A stretch of DNA of 64,000 nt from positions 14,136,735-14,200,734 of the forward strand of contig NC_057769.1 in NCBI RefSeq assembly GCF_010389155.1. Direction: 5' to 3'. The notes below the pieces were generated by a model. It searched no databases. It saw only the letters and a list, made by a program, of their open reading frames with translations, and had not been told where the DNA came from. This DNA comes from Erigeron canadensis. Taxonomy: Eukaryota; Streptophyta; Magnoliopsida; Asterales; Asteraceae. Position 1 is the stretch's first letter, and every line of letters starts with the position of its first letter. Of this stretch, positions 23,283 to 35,159 are shown piece by piece. The position numbers were made by a program, and so were the translations under genes.

Positions 23283-24370
23283 GGAAAATTACACTTTTGG
23301 TCCCTAAACTTGATATGTTTTTCACTTTTAGTCACTAAACTTCAAAAATTGCAAATTATAAACTGAACTTGACATATTTTTTCACTTTTGGTCACTGTGT
23401 CAACTTTGTTAGTTTTTCTCCGTTAACTTGCCCAGATTCGTTAATTTGTTTTCACTTTTCGTCCTTCCCATTATTCCATAACTAAAATCGATAATCGGTC
23501 CAACTTCAGGTCTTATATATTGTTTTGGCCGATTAGTGAAAATACATATTCTTTTATTATGTTTTGAAACAAATTTTTTATGTTTACAGTTTACTATCTA
23601 TTGGTTATATAGTAGTTTGATTAAATGAAATAATTGTTTATTTTTTAAACGACGATGAAATAATTGTTATTGAAATTTTTATATATAAAGATAAATTTAT
23701 TTAGTGACTATGTTTGAATTTTAAGTCTTCTTATGTCTACTTTAACCGTAATTTTTTTTTAGTATGTTATATAAACTTATATAGTTTTTCTTAATTCATT
23801 TTATTAACTATTAATAAACGAAAATAAAAAAAATGATATTGTAATGTTTATCTGAAGTAACGTGTTGTAGGTTTTTCTGATAATCTATAATGCCTTATGA
23901 TTTAACCGTAAATATTTTTGTCTGTGTTATATAAATTTGTTATAAACATATAATAATGAACTAATTTTTAAATATACTTTTCATTGATTTAAGTTACACC
24001 AACTATTATATATTACAAATAAAAATGTTTGGAGTCAAAGTTAAAAGTAAAAATATACTAAGAAAAAATCAAAATAATAACATTTAAAATTGGACGAATA
24101 AGGTATATATTAAAAAGTTAGGTAATTTACACTTTTCATCACTGAAGTTTGTCGATTATCGATTTTAGTTATACAATAATGGAAAGGATGAAAAGTGGAA
24201 GAAAAAACTAACGAATCTGGGCAACTTAATGGAGCAAAACTAACGAAACTGGGCGATGTGACCAAAAGTGAAAAAAAATGACAAGTTCAGTGTATAATTT
24301 GCAATTTTTGAAGTTTAGTGACTAAAAGTGAAAAACGTGCCAAGTCAGGGACCAAAAATGTAATTTTCCC
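23283..24370. mobile_element. Non-coding MULE-like element with poly-T target duplication
   Basis: Terminal inverted repeats of about 215 bp (23283-23497 and 24155-24370) start GGAAAATTACA and share TTCACTTTTAGTCACTAAAC, GCCCAGATTCGTTA and AACTAAAATCGATAATCG. The flanks are nine T residues on each side (23274-23282 and 24371-24379), matching a 9-bp duplication. The internal 660 bp is AT-rich and non-coding. Confidence 0.8.
23625..23668 (-). mobile_element. Micro-insertion with 14-bp duplication
   Basis: ATGAAATAATTGTT occurs at 23625-23638 and 23655-23668, enclosing a 16-base insert that reads CGTCGTTTAAAAAATA on the minus strand. It resembles the insert at 8454-8469 and lies inside the MULE-like element, so it is younger than that element. 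Confidence 0.4.
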
Positions 24371-24379
24371 TTTTTTTTT

Positions 24380-25306
24380 CATTGACGACCCTAATACGTT
24401 TTAGCTAAGCTTTTTTTTTTTTAACTGAATTGGTGCCTGTGACAACCCTATTTGCTTCGTGTTTAGGTCTCGAATATGCCAAACCAAATTTAACTTTGAG
24501 TTTCCATATGTGTATCCTGTGTGTAGAGTACTAGGTTCTTGAATATGTAGACTATTGATTGAATTTCTCCTTGTATGACATGTGTACATGTTCCTCTAGC
24601 ATGTTGTTGTACTTGTTGCTCTAGCATGTTACATGTTGCTGTAACTTCCATTTGGAACTACCTCTTGTGGGCTGCCATAACATCTAACTTAAGTTGAAAA
24701 GCCTATGATGAGCTTAGTTTATGAAAAAAACAGTCTTTCACAAAAACTTGTTTTTAACTAAGTTTATACTTCATAAAAAAACATTTACTTCTTTCAAACT
24801 CGTAAAAGTAATATAAAAAGATCTAATTACAATGTCAATAAGGCTTTATGGAAGGTCTAAAAATAGTTTTGTGTCATGGATTTATGAAAATGTGAAACCG
24901 AAGGTTTGAGCTTTTAGTTGCTATCGATGTGTGTATATATATATCATCATCATTATGCTTAGTATTAAATGTTTTTTATTTATCTCTACTTTTTTCATTT
25001 TACATTCATTTAAAAGCTATAGTTACCTTACTAAACACTTAAATTTATTTAATAGCTACAGCCTCCAGCTTTCAGTTACAGCTATTAGCCTCTAGCTAAT
25101 AGTTAACAGCTAGTTTTGCCAAACATACCCTAGCCTCAACGTTAACAAATAAGATGCAAGAGCGACTTTCAAATTTATGTCTATCACGATTAGATGTTTA
25201 TTCATACAATTCATGAATCAAAGAGTTGTAAAGGAACAAATCAATTTGAATATGGTTATAATAACGTTTGTCGTGGCATAAAGCTTTATTTCATTAAATA
25301 AGCTTT
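24380..25306. other. Intergenic stretch without recognisable gene
   Basis: Includes CTTGTTGCTCTAGCATGTTAC-type short duplications near 24590-24640 and a TTAACAGCTAGTTTTGCCAAACATACCC end-like motif near 25102-25130, often seen at plant MITE ends. No coding region. Confidence 0.4.
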
Positions 25307-25382
25307 ATGGCTCATACGGGGTGAGTCGATGGATATCCAATTGTGGTACCGGGCTAGGTTCCCTCCATTACCTTTTTTTTTT
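25307..25382 (+). mobile_element. SINE, 3' fragment only
   Basis: Matches the last 75 bases of the SINE family at 7217-7503 (ATGGCTCATACGGGG...GTCGATGG...ATCCAATTGTGGTACCG) and ends in poly-T at about 25373-25382. The tRNA-like part is absent. Confidence 0.75.
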
Positions 25383-25442
25383 ATATTCTTGTTTGAGGTG
25401 TTAATTATTTATTTAGTTGGGTCAAAATTTCTTTTAAGAAAA

Positions 25443-25755
25443 CTAGCATTGTACTCGCGCGATGCTGCGGTGATCGTGACGACGACGGTGTGGTGGTGGA
25501 GGCGAGTGTTGGTGGTGGATGCGACGTCGAGTGCCGTAAATAATTCATATAAAAGTAATTGATTTAAAAGGTTAATGGAGATATTTTAGAAAAATAAAGG
25601 ATTGATAATGTAATTTAATTATTAATATTAAGAGAATAGTATATGTGAAAATATTTTAAAGGGCTGTAGCCTTGTAAGTGTAAATATTACATAGGATGGT
25701 ATTTTAGACATTTCCTCGCATGTAACTTTCAACATGGGGGTATTTTCTTTATAGA
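25443..25755 (-). mobile_element. Short non-autonomous Helitron
   Basis: 313 bp in reverse orientation. On the minus strand it begins TCTATAAAGAAAATACCCCC after a host A, and ends GCATCGCGCGAGTACAATG then CTAG, followed by a host T. It is a relative of 14003-14314. Confidence 0.8.
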
Positions 25756-26210
25756 TAAGAAAATTTGGCGTGTTTTTTTTTTTTTTTTCAGAAAAAGAAA
25801 AGGTGTATGTTACAGTCACATACAATGTCCATATTTGGTAACAGAACTTGTATTAGTAGGCGAGTAGGGTAGGTCAAAACTGATTTAGATGGAATTATGA
25901 ATCTTTTTAAACATCTCAGGGTGGGCCTTGGCCCATCTAGTTCCGAGCTGCAATATCTTTTAGCAAATTTATTTGCTCATGGGATTTCTTATTTTATATA
26001 AAATGCCTTTGAAGTACTTGACCATAAGCGGCGTTGGCGGATTATCTTTTTTCTTCTTCAAATTATCCTACTCTTAACTTGAATGCCTAGAACAAAATAG
26101 GACGTCACAAAAATACTCGAAAATACTTACTCCCAAGACGTGAATACTGTTGAAAAACACCTAAATACAAGTACTTATCAATTGGTTACCAACCCATATC
26201 CCATTGGCAG

Positions 26211-26741
26211 TTGGTGGATTATGCAGAATGTGATATCAACATGGAAGTCACATTTGCAATCTACTTAGAAAGTATAATGTCAACTTATAAAATGTTGGAT
26301 ATTAAGCTTTATAATAGTGATTCTAACCGTGTTTACATGAAAGTTTATTGGAAATTAACCATTCCAAAAAATGAACAAAAAATTTATGCTTCAACAACTG
26401 AACCTCAAATATGGGATTTAACAGAGTGCATAAACAATGCAAGTATATGTGAACCAACTTTAAGATGCAAAAATGACAAATTTGAAATACAATATAGCGT
26501 TTGTAAGCAATACAACTTATGGATTCATGCAAACATCTTGAACATGGCTTGCATGAACGGCCAATCAATTTTCAAATTGTATAAAATGAAAAATGTTTAC
26601 GATGCCAAGCGAAAGAAACGACCACTAAAAAATGGTTGGTTAAGTACTTTCCAATCCATTACAAACATGCAAATTTTAACACGGAAGGAAATCCATGTAA
26701 CTAGTGGCCACTACATGCATAATCAGTTTCAACAAACTTAA
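26211..26741 (+). CDS. Hypothetical 176-residue ORF
   Basis: An open frame of 176 codons, long for such AT-rich DNA, from MVDYAECDIN to YMHNQFQQT. I recognise no domain, signal peptide or membrane segment. It is moderately rich in Asn, Tyr and Lys, with seven cysteines. It lies downstream of the 3' end of the TPR gene and converges on it, so it may overlap that gene's 3' untranslated region. No clear TATA box or supporting splice sites were found. It could be a chance ORF or a lineage-specific gene. Confidence 0.25.
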   Translation: MVDYAECDINMEVTFAIYLESIMSTYKMLDIKLYNSDSNRVYMKVYWKLTIPKNEQKIYASTTEPQIWDLTECINNASICEPTLRCKNDKFEIQYSVCKQYNLWIHANILNMACMNGQSIFKLYKMKNVYDAKRKKRPLKNGWLSTFQSITNMQILTRKEIHVTSGHYMHNQFQQT

Positions 26742-27130
26742 AACATAGGAGTAACAAGTTTCTTGAATTGCAACACTAGAGTTACATGCACCTCATAGCA
26801 ACTGGTACATTGATACAAGTTCCTGTATTTTCCACACCACAAAAGCAAGCTATGAGATATTATCCAACCACCTAAATCAACACTGAAGTGATTCCTGCAA
26901 GTGCAAATCGACATATGACCACAAAATTGAACAAAAACTGCCAAGGCTATTCATAATCTTTCTGAAAACATAAGTATTGCTTTGGTGGAATCCTCTCTCC
27001 AGTTGTATCCAGGTTTTGGTAAGGCGGAATAACGACACTCAAGCCTTTTTCGCCCGGTAAATTTCATCCATCTGGAATGTAAAATTGTTATACGCAAAAG
27101 CACAGTGAGCTGAACGAAACAGGCTAGTGA

Positions 27131-30100
27131 CTAGGTATCTCTAAATATCTTTGGAATCACTTCATGGGCACTGATGTCTAATGCCACTGGATCTCTGAAA
27201 AAGAATAAATAGTGTAAGAGGAAAATGAAAATGAAAAGATAACAGCGAGCACAATGAAAGAGAATATTCGTCAAGTTTCCGTTCCATCCACATTCAAGTA
27301 GTAATGATCAGTTGTTTTGAAAAAGAATTTGAACAACGTAATCATACATAAACATCAAATTACATAAGCTTATGAGTAAATATTCATCGGATATATCAAG
27401 TTACATGTTTATCATTTATCCACATTTCGTAAATAACAATATCTCAATTCACTGATTATGTGCAATTGATTTTCAGTATCCAAATTTATCTGATCTAATG
27501 AAAGGAAGGTGAAGGCGAGATATTCAGGTTTTCTAAAAACTAGGCCTGGCAAAATGGGCGGGTCGGGCGGGTTTGGGTAACGGGTCAAAACGGGTGCGGG
27601 TCGAAATGGGTGCGGGTCTAAGCGGGTAATTTTAGGAATGCGGGTGCGGGTAAAAGCGGGTTGGGTGCGGGTCGGGTACGGGTCAACCCGCATTTTTTTA
27701 ATTATTACTTTTTTTTATTTGTTTTGATAAAATATAATAATTTTTTGTATTAAACTAACTATAAATAATGTGATCCTTGTTATATTGTAGTCTGTATGAT
27801 TCTATAACACTTAATAGTATATTTATATTTACATTTATATTTTATACATAAAATAGAAATATTAATAAAGATCACAGAGTTCTCCTATAATTCTATCCAC
27901 ACTATTTAATAATCACTTTTTTATAGATAAACTCTCCCCCTCTCTATGTGTAAATACAATATAATTCTTATTTTTTCATGTTCTCTTATTCACGAGTCAC
28001 GACCATTAAACAAGCTAAAATATAGAGTACGATCCAAACACCATCACCACCATGGATTAACGGTCAAACCACCATGGATCGACGGTCAAATCACCATGAC
28101 CATCACTAAACTTAGCCACCATTGCCAACACCAAATACTAGAAAGTCAAACTCAGAGATGGTGACTTACGGCGACATCACCGGCGACAAAGGCCATCCCC
28201 GCCACCGTCACTCAACTTCAGTTGGTTGATTTTCCACCGCCCACCGGTGACCATCATCGTCATCTCCGTCAATCGACTTCAATTGCCTGGTTTGCCACCG
28301 GCGACCATCATCGTCATCTCCGTCATCTTGTAGATCTATACTTTCTTTTCCATAATTGATTTCTTGGATGCAAGTGTTAACCCGCTCAATCGACCCGCAT
28401 GACCCGCACAAAGAGTTCAAGGCTTACTTGAAATACCCATTTAGAACCGCTGTATGATTTTAGGGGTGCCCATGAATACCCACATGAGGGGAAAAAGTTA
28501 CCCAAAGTTACCCGGAATTTCTCATTTGGGTAAATTTTGCCAGGCCTACTAAAAACATTGGAAATTTACTTTATCTATCCAGATCCATTTAACATCCCTA
28601 AGATGCAGATACCGTTTAGAACTTGATCAACTTTTAAATATCTGTACTTAATCAATTAACTTGCTTAGCTATAATGGTTCCAACATGTATTCTTAGTTGG
28701 ACTGCGGTAGTCATGATAGTGATAATGATATAAAATAACTTCATAATAGCGGTGGTAATGATAAAAATGAATAACTCGCCTTTAATCCTTTATAGTAAAG
28801 TGTGAGCAGTAGATCTGCCCAACAAATAACATCGTGTTTTTTTTCATTATATTAAATCAATTCATATGTGCGTGATAGATAGAATATTTGTTGCCAACAG
28901 ACTACCCTATAATAGCCCACATAATCTACTATATCAGATTTACTTCTTTTCTTCTGATATTAGAATATCTATATATCGGGCAAAATCTACTTGTTAGAAA
29001 GAACATTTTAGATTATTAAATTTCTTTTCTCAGACACGTGGAATGGGGCATTAATAAGATCGCAAGTGTTAGTGAGCAAAAATGCTACCATTGAAACCAC
29101 GGAAAAGATGGGGGTAAGTTATTGCTATAAAGGAAATACCAATATCAGGCGATAGTTTCGTTGGAATTGGAACTGAAAGTTCAGCATAAGGAAAGGTGAT
29201 GGGGCAAAAACAAAATTGTTATCTTGCTTAGCAAAGATTCGTGCATAGGAAAGGATCCAAATGGGAATAGAATGTTTCTAGATTTTAATCTAAATAGAAG
29301 AGTCTTCAGCGAATTCAAACTTAAAACGTAACAAGGGGTCTACGTCAGTCAAATTCAAGCACAATACATGAGAGCACAAGGCATGGACTAAAAATCCCGT
29401 AACCCAAAACCTAGCTAGACAGCAAGAGAGGCGAGGTTTGCAAAACACAAAGACATGTACAGTAATATCAAAGTTGGGTCTGCTAATAATTGACACCAAT
29501 GTGCTTGATGAGAGTGAGCATACTATTTGTTATACGAGATTATGGAACTTGATAGAGCAGCATGATTTAGTGTAGATGAATCAAAGGCTTGGTTCATGAC
29601 GGATCCTCATTTATTACACTCTCAACTACTCACTCTCTCACTCTTTCTCTCTCGATTATCAATTACCTTACGAAAAACCCATACTTATTCTCACGCCCGA
29701 GCTTGGTCAAAAGAGGAACCTTCCTTTTTTAACGAGGCTAAGGGTATGCTTTCTTTGTCACAGGTACATAGCACGTTGGACCAAGTTCGAACGGACCAAC
29801 TGCCTCATCAAGCGAAGGAGTACAATTTTCCTTCGTCAGTTCATATTATTTATTTGACTCCCTAATAAGTTTACTTAGATTTTAGATATAATGCAGAAGT
29901 AGAAGGCAATTTTATCGGGAGGGTTTGGCTTGAAATATAGTGCAATGAGCTCTTATTTTAGGATTTAGAACAATGTCAAGGTCTTTATCTTTAGAGCAAT
30001 GTTATAACTGGCTTTTGTTAGTAATAATAACTAGTAACCTTGGTGCAGCAAAATTTAATCTTTTGGCTAATCGAATGAGTAATATACTTTTTTTTAGATG

Positions 30101-33100
30101 GTGATAAACGCTTCCAAAAAACTTCCACGTAAACATACTAAAATGTAAGACAGATTATAAACTAGTTTATCACATGCACAAACCTGCATAATATTTGGCC
30201 TTTCTCTGAAGAGCTGGGGATGAACCATTCTTTTCTAAGAAGAGGTGACTCAAACTGCACAAAAAATCCATCACTTTGTCCATGCTTCCATTTCCTTGGT
30301 CCTTGTCCTTTCCAGACCTGTTGGTGAAGAAAGCTAACAAAGATTAAGGAGCTGGTGATAAAAAAAAAAAGCCTGAAATATAAGCTAGAACAAATGTATT
30401 GACTTTTACATTGCTATGTTATTATAGTAGAATCTATATTGCAAAGTTAACTACTGGATATACAGTGGCAGCATTTTCAAAACACTGTAGCATACTAGCA
30501 TATTGTTAAAAAAATATTTATCTGTTAATTATTCTGAAATAAATACATTGAATTCAGAGTAATGTTTTACAGTGGGTGTATTTTCAAAACCAGGTACTTT
30601 TGTCCACTCTTATGATCGTTACTACAATTATTACCTTAGAATTCAGGAATGATGTGTTTTCATTAACCAAGATATGCCATTTCATATTCCATTTGCTCAT
30701 TTATTTATTTGACCCCGACAAATGGATTCCCCATAGTCCAAGGCATATGACTGTATGATCTATGCTCAGTAAAAAGAAAAATTATAGAGGGAAAGCACAT
30801 AAGCTACAATCCTAGAGAAACCATCAATCGGAGACGGATTAATAGATATATGTCTGACATCAATGATGACACAAATTCTTACAGCTAGAACAAATTACTT
30901 TCCAAAGGGATATCTTACTACTATAGCAGTATTCCTCCTATGAGTGAGTCTTTACGCTGCTTTCTCAGAGTCCACATAATAAAATAGAAATGCAAAAGAA
31001 AAAAAAGATTGTTGATTTTTGGCCTTTTAAAGTAACAATATGAAAAATGAACTGATTACAGTTAAAATGGAAGGGAAATGATATGTGGCCTTTAAAATTC
31101 CAGTGTTCCGGAGACCGGAGTCAGAATGAAGTAGAAGCAGCTGCCAACTTTACATACCTTTGATACGTAAAATAGATTAATGTAGGTAATTTGGCCTTCA
31201 ACAATAATCGTAAAGACTTCGTACTCATGTTTAAGAAGAATTTTTATGAGAGATACACATACAAAAAAAAAAAGGTAAAAGAAAAGGAGAAAACTTAGCC
31301 TCTAGGCGTTTCCCATACTTCCCCTTAGATCATGTATAAAAAGCCTAAACATCATCAAATCTAATCAAATACATAATAAATTGAACTTAAATTTGAAAAG
31401 CGTATTCTTATTACCTGTGGGTATGATATGCTATTCTTCGGTGCAACCAAGCATGCTGCTCTAGAGATTGAGTCCACAGCATATTGCCTCAAAAAGGAAA
31501 CACAGTCACCATGTGTATGGGGTGACTCAAATGCCTGTTTTAAAAGAAATCAACATTAAGAAGATGTGGCAATCTTGACATATTAATATATTATGTGTCT
31601 TAATTCAGGATACATTTAACCGCTAACGAAAAACAAAAAGAAATTGTCAAAAAAGCTAAAATTGCCAAAAGTATAACTTTAAACGCATGAAATCTCGCCC
31701 AAGTCACTTTATTTCAATACTAATATTAATTTTGTAATTGATGAGAAATTTTTGAAGAAAAGTGTTTCGGACCAACCCATCTCAGCCATAAAAAAGATAG
31801 TGTTTTTACCCATTACCCGGCCTACCATACCCACCAGTTTTGCCACTGCTAACATCAGGAATAGTATAAAAGTAGTTTGAAATATTTCATTATTGAGAGA
31901 CAGAAGTTTTATACCTTATCAATATTGACAACAGGTGCATATTTCTCAGTGTCGGTTTTTTCCTTATCAAACAGGTAATAAACTCTAGCATCGACATTGG
32001 ACGTCTGATGCCATGATTTAACAGCACTCTCCATTGTTTCCACAACGAAAGAGAAAATATCTTTCCAAGATTCCTCACCTACATGCTTGTGTGCCTGAAT
32101 TAGGATATGCAGTAAGGCGGTATGAATGTTTAGGTGAAAAAAATGTGATGACATGTGTAAAATATGATTTCTTTTTCACATTTGTTAATAAAAAAACAAC
32201 AATAATAAAATGATTTTAATAAATTAGATAATAGTACTTCAAACATCACAAGCAATAAAATTTACCAATTCCGACTTGAAAGCGTCCAAGTGCTTTGCGA
32301 GATCAACGTTGGATCTCAAACTGTTAACTTCTTCCGACCGCTTTTTATCTTTTGACAATTGTGTAAGCCTCTTGATCTTTCTTGACACCTCGGTACTTTG
32401 TGGATTGTGCTGTGAAGCTATATTAAAAGCATCCAACGCCTACATCACACAAACACATTATCTTATTTCTATCAAAAATTTATTATAACAAACTTTATAG
32501 ACATCACGACAGATAAATGTTGACAACTGTAAGCATACATCATCGTATCGCTCCATCGCCTCTAATACGCACCCTTTCCTAAAGTAACCCTGCAACGACA
32601 CACTTTAGTATTAAAAAATGAGGAAACAGGAAAAGTTATACAATAGATGGATCACATAACTACCTACCTTTTCCCAGGTGGGATTCAAAGATATCGTGGT
32701 TTCGGCATCAGCTAGAGCTTTTTGGAGCTTAACAAGATTTAAAAATGCAGCCGCACGATTACTAATGAAAAGTAACAGAAACATAAAAACACATAGTATG
32801 AATACAAAATGTCGAATACTACAACAAACACTATGAATACAAAATATTAAATACTGCTATAATACAACAAATACTATGAACACAAATGTTGAATACTGCA
32901 ATAATAAAACAAATACTAAAAAACCTATAGAGATATTGGGTTTAGATATTATGTATAGAAAAATAAAAATGAGAGAGACAAAAGAACCTGAAAAGGGTAG
33001 GATTAGAAGGATCTTTCTTGATGGCTTGAGTGTAAATGGCAGCTGCTTTTAAGTAATTTCCAGCCTTGAAATATTCATTTCCTTTATCTTTCAAAGACAC

Positions 33101-33148
33101 TACTTCTTGTTGTTGTTGTTGTTGTTCTACTGGTCCAGATTCCGCCAT
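27131..33148 (-). CDS. TPR3: TPR domain protein, TPR3-like Hsp70/Hsp90 co-chaperone
   Basis: Eight exons in consistent phase: 32988-33148, 32668-32761, 32539-32589, 32266-32439, 31915-32094, 31415-31534, 30184-30317 and 27131-27194, giving 325 residues and a TAG stop. The N-terminus has a run of six Gln coded by CAA repeats. Three TPR motifs follow at about residues 18-120 (LKDKGNEYFKAGNYLKAA, SNRAAAFLNLVKLQKALADA, KGYFRKGCVLEAMERYDDAL). Then comes a charged linker and a conserved C-terminal region with YAPVVNIDKAFESPHTHGD and VWKGQGPRKW. The length and C-terminal blocks match what I remember of Arabidopsis TPR3 (At1g04190); proteins of this kind bind Hsp70/Hsp90 tails. Intron 7 is about 3 kb and contains a hAT element. 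The start ATG at 33148 was chosen because the frame upstream has no other ATG. Confidence 0.88.
27541..28548. mobile_element. Non-autonomous hAT element in intron 7 of the TPR gene
   Basis: Terminal inverted repeats TAGGCCTGGCAAAAT at both ends and a perfect 8-bp duplication CTAAAAAC (27533-27540 and 28549-28556). The ends are rich in GGGT/ACCC repeats (GCGGGT-type near 27560-27690; GTTACCC near 28500). The 1 kb interior has no transposase. The element lies far from splice sites, so the gene is probably unaffected. Confidence 0.92.
28557..30183. other. Remainder of TPR intron 7
   Basis: No exon or element recognised. Moderately AT-rich sequence with short ORFs that lack coding features. Confidence 0.4.
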
Positions 33149-33154
33149 TGTTAA

Positions 33155-33155
33155 C

Positions 33156-33191
<36 letters not shown>
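33155..33191. repeat. (AAT)n microsatellite in the TPR gene leader
   Basis: At least twelve AAT units beginning seven bases upstream of the start codon, so it is part of the 5' untranslated region. Likely polymorphic. Confidence 0.85.
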
Positions 33192-33466
33192 TGCTTTGTT
33201 GTTTTTTTTAGAGTGAGTTTTATTTATGTGTTAGGGTTTTAGCGAATGAATATACTCAACATAAACAAAAGGGAAACACCTGCTGTCTGTCTCCAATAAA
33301 ATCAAATCAAATCATGGTGGGTGGGTGGGTCAATTGGTGGGTTTTCTTCAACTCACCCAATTTGGTCGGATACCCAAAATGGAGGGGTTACTTGTTTTGT
33401 TTTGAATACGGGTTTTGGGATCGGATATAGGTTTACCACATAATAACCAAAAAATCATCTTATCTA

Positions 33467-34032
33467 TCTATAATATAACTAAAAGTGGAGGTTAGGATAT
33501 ACTTGATATCCTTAATTCCTATCTAATCCTCCATCCATATTAATTCTCTAATTTTTTAATATTTATCTAAACTATATTATAAAACAGATTTTCCTTAAAT
33601 TTTCAACATTGAACTTGAAATTTTCAATATTGATTTTAAGTACTTCCCAAAAATGTCTCTTCTACTTATTCTATATTTATCTAAAATAACTACAATACAT
33701 TTTCTCTCTCCTCAAATATCAACCAATCATCTTTTTTCTCTCTCCTCCGTAAATCATTTATTTTCCAATTCATTCAAAATCTTTTATCTCAAAAACCGTA
33801 CATCGATAAATTATAAAAATTGTATGGGTGTTCTTAAAATTTCATGTTCTTTCATTAAAGATGTCATTCGATATACTTTCGACAAATTTTTAAATCCGAG
33901 GGCGGAGCCCGTACGGCTAAGGCATTTGACTATCATACTCTATGACATATCAACTCTTATAACCTATCATACTTTATGACCTAGGTATCACTCCACCATC
34001 TCACCGTCGCAACGCGCGGGTACTTGCTCTCG
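33467..34032 (+). mobile_element. Non-autonomous Helitron
   Basis: 566 bp. Host A at 33466, then TCTATAATATAACTAAAAG. The 3' end has a hairpin around CGTCGCAACGCGCGGG and terminates CTCG (34029-34032) before a host T, the same CTCG variant as 50958-51229 and 51760-52008. No coding content. Confidence 0.7.
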
Positions 34033-34033
34033 T

Positions 34034-34240
34034 CTAAATTAATTTACACTTTTTGGTTTTCCATCACCAATTTACACTTTAACCCAACTTAAAAATAATT
34101 AATTATACTTTTTGGTTTTCCATCACCAATTTACACTTAAAAATAATTAATTTACACTTTTTGGTTTTTTATTACCAATTTACAATTTCACCCAATTTAA
34201 AAATAAATAATTTACACTTTTCGGTTTTATTGGTAATTTA
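34034..34240. repeat. Four-copy tandem repeat, period about 50-60 bp
   Basis: Repeated blocks of AATTTACACTTTTTGGTTTT followed by CATCACCAATTTACA and an A-rich spacer. Copies begin near 34040, 34100, 34150 and 34208. Non-coding. Confidence 0.65.
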
Positions 34241-34327
34241 TAATATAACTCACGTACGACAACATAAAAAAGAAGCTACGATCAACTACAAAAGGGTTTT
34301 TCTTTTTATATACTGTGCACATAATTA

Positions 34328-34328
34328 A

Positions 34329-34366
<38 letters not shown>

Positions 34367-34500
34367 TAACATTGAATTCTTATGGTTTTTTAATTTAGTT
34401 TGTTGTCCATTATAGGTTCGTTGTTATTATTATTATTATTGTTGTTGTTGTTGTTATTAATATTTCTTTTAATTTAATTTGTTGTCCATTATAGGTTCGT
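34328..34500. repeat. (ATT)n / (GTT)n microsatellites and a short duplication
   Basis: ATT runs at about 34331-34367 and 34424-34440, then GTT units. The phrase TTTGTTGTCCATTATAGGTT occurs twice (near 34400 and 34479), a local duplication around the microsatellite. Confidence 0.6.
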
Positions 34501-34501
34501 T

Positions 34502-34675
34502 ATGGTTTTTTCTTCAACAACAAATAATATGACCACATTAGTTCATCTTGAAGATCTTAAGCCAACACATGTTAACCATCATTTACGACTCTGTGTTGTG
34601 CATGTATGGACTGTTTCAGAGTGGAACAACCCGACGAATATCAAAATGTTCGAGATGATCTTTGTTGATGAATTG
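34502..34675 (+). pseudogene. RPA1-like (DUF223-type) OB-fold fragment
   Basis: A 58-codon exon-like segment starting MVFSSTTNN and containing HLEDLKPTHVNHHLRL, VWTVSEW and FEMIFVDEL, followed directly by a GTATGT donor. The spacing of the DLKP, VRVxRxW-like and MxxVDE-like blocks resembles the first OB-fold of plant replication protein A1-like / DUF223 proteins, which are also frequent Helitron cargo. No downstream exon is found; a long LTR starts 145 bases later at 34820. Assignment is by pattern only. Confidence 0.4.
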
Positions 34676-35159
34676 GTATGTATTTTTCAAATTATATAGT
34701 TTACATTTTTAGAATAAAAGAAACTGTAAATTTTTTATTTAACTAAAGTTGAAAAAAAAGGGTAAACTGGAATCAATATTTATATGAAGTTAATTTTCGT
34801 ATGTTTCTTCTTTAGCTTTTGTAACACCCCAACTAAGGCAGAATGATGAGATGTACAGAAAGTCGAGTATTCAAAACAAGGATTATAAATAACATTCACC
34901 ATAGCTTTATTTGATAAAAAGGAATTTACAAATGTACAAGCATGTGAACAAATTTTCAAGTACAAATGCATCCACCATACTTGAATATTAAGTTCACGAA
35001 ACAAATATCAAGCACATGAATAGTATACTACCATGATCAAGGCGGATTCCATTGCCCATCACAAGGTTTGATATTCGACTCCAAAGTGCAATGCAAACAA
35101 TCATGAAGCATATAGATCCTCAAAGCTTATGCTAATTCCTGAAAAGCATGAAGAAAAAG

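Noticed and set aside
22755..25130. One large element bounded by GGTATG...CATACC words
   Set aside because: I could not align extended inverted repeats or find a target duplication, so the borders are not supported.
33653..33979. A 108-codon plus-strand ORF
   Set aside because: It lies inside a non-autonomous Helitron, has no domain, and its composition follows the AT-rich element.
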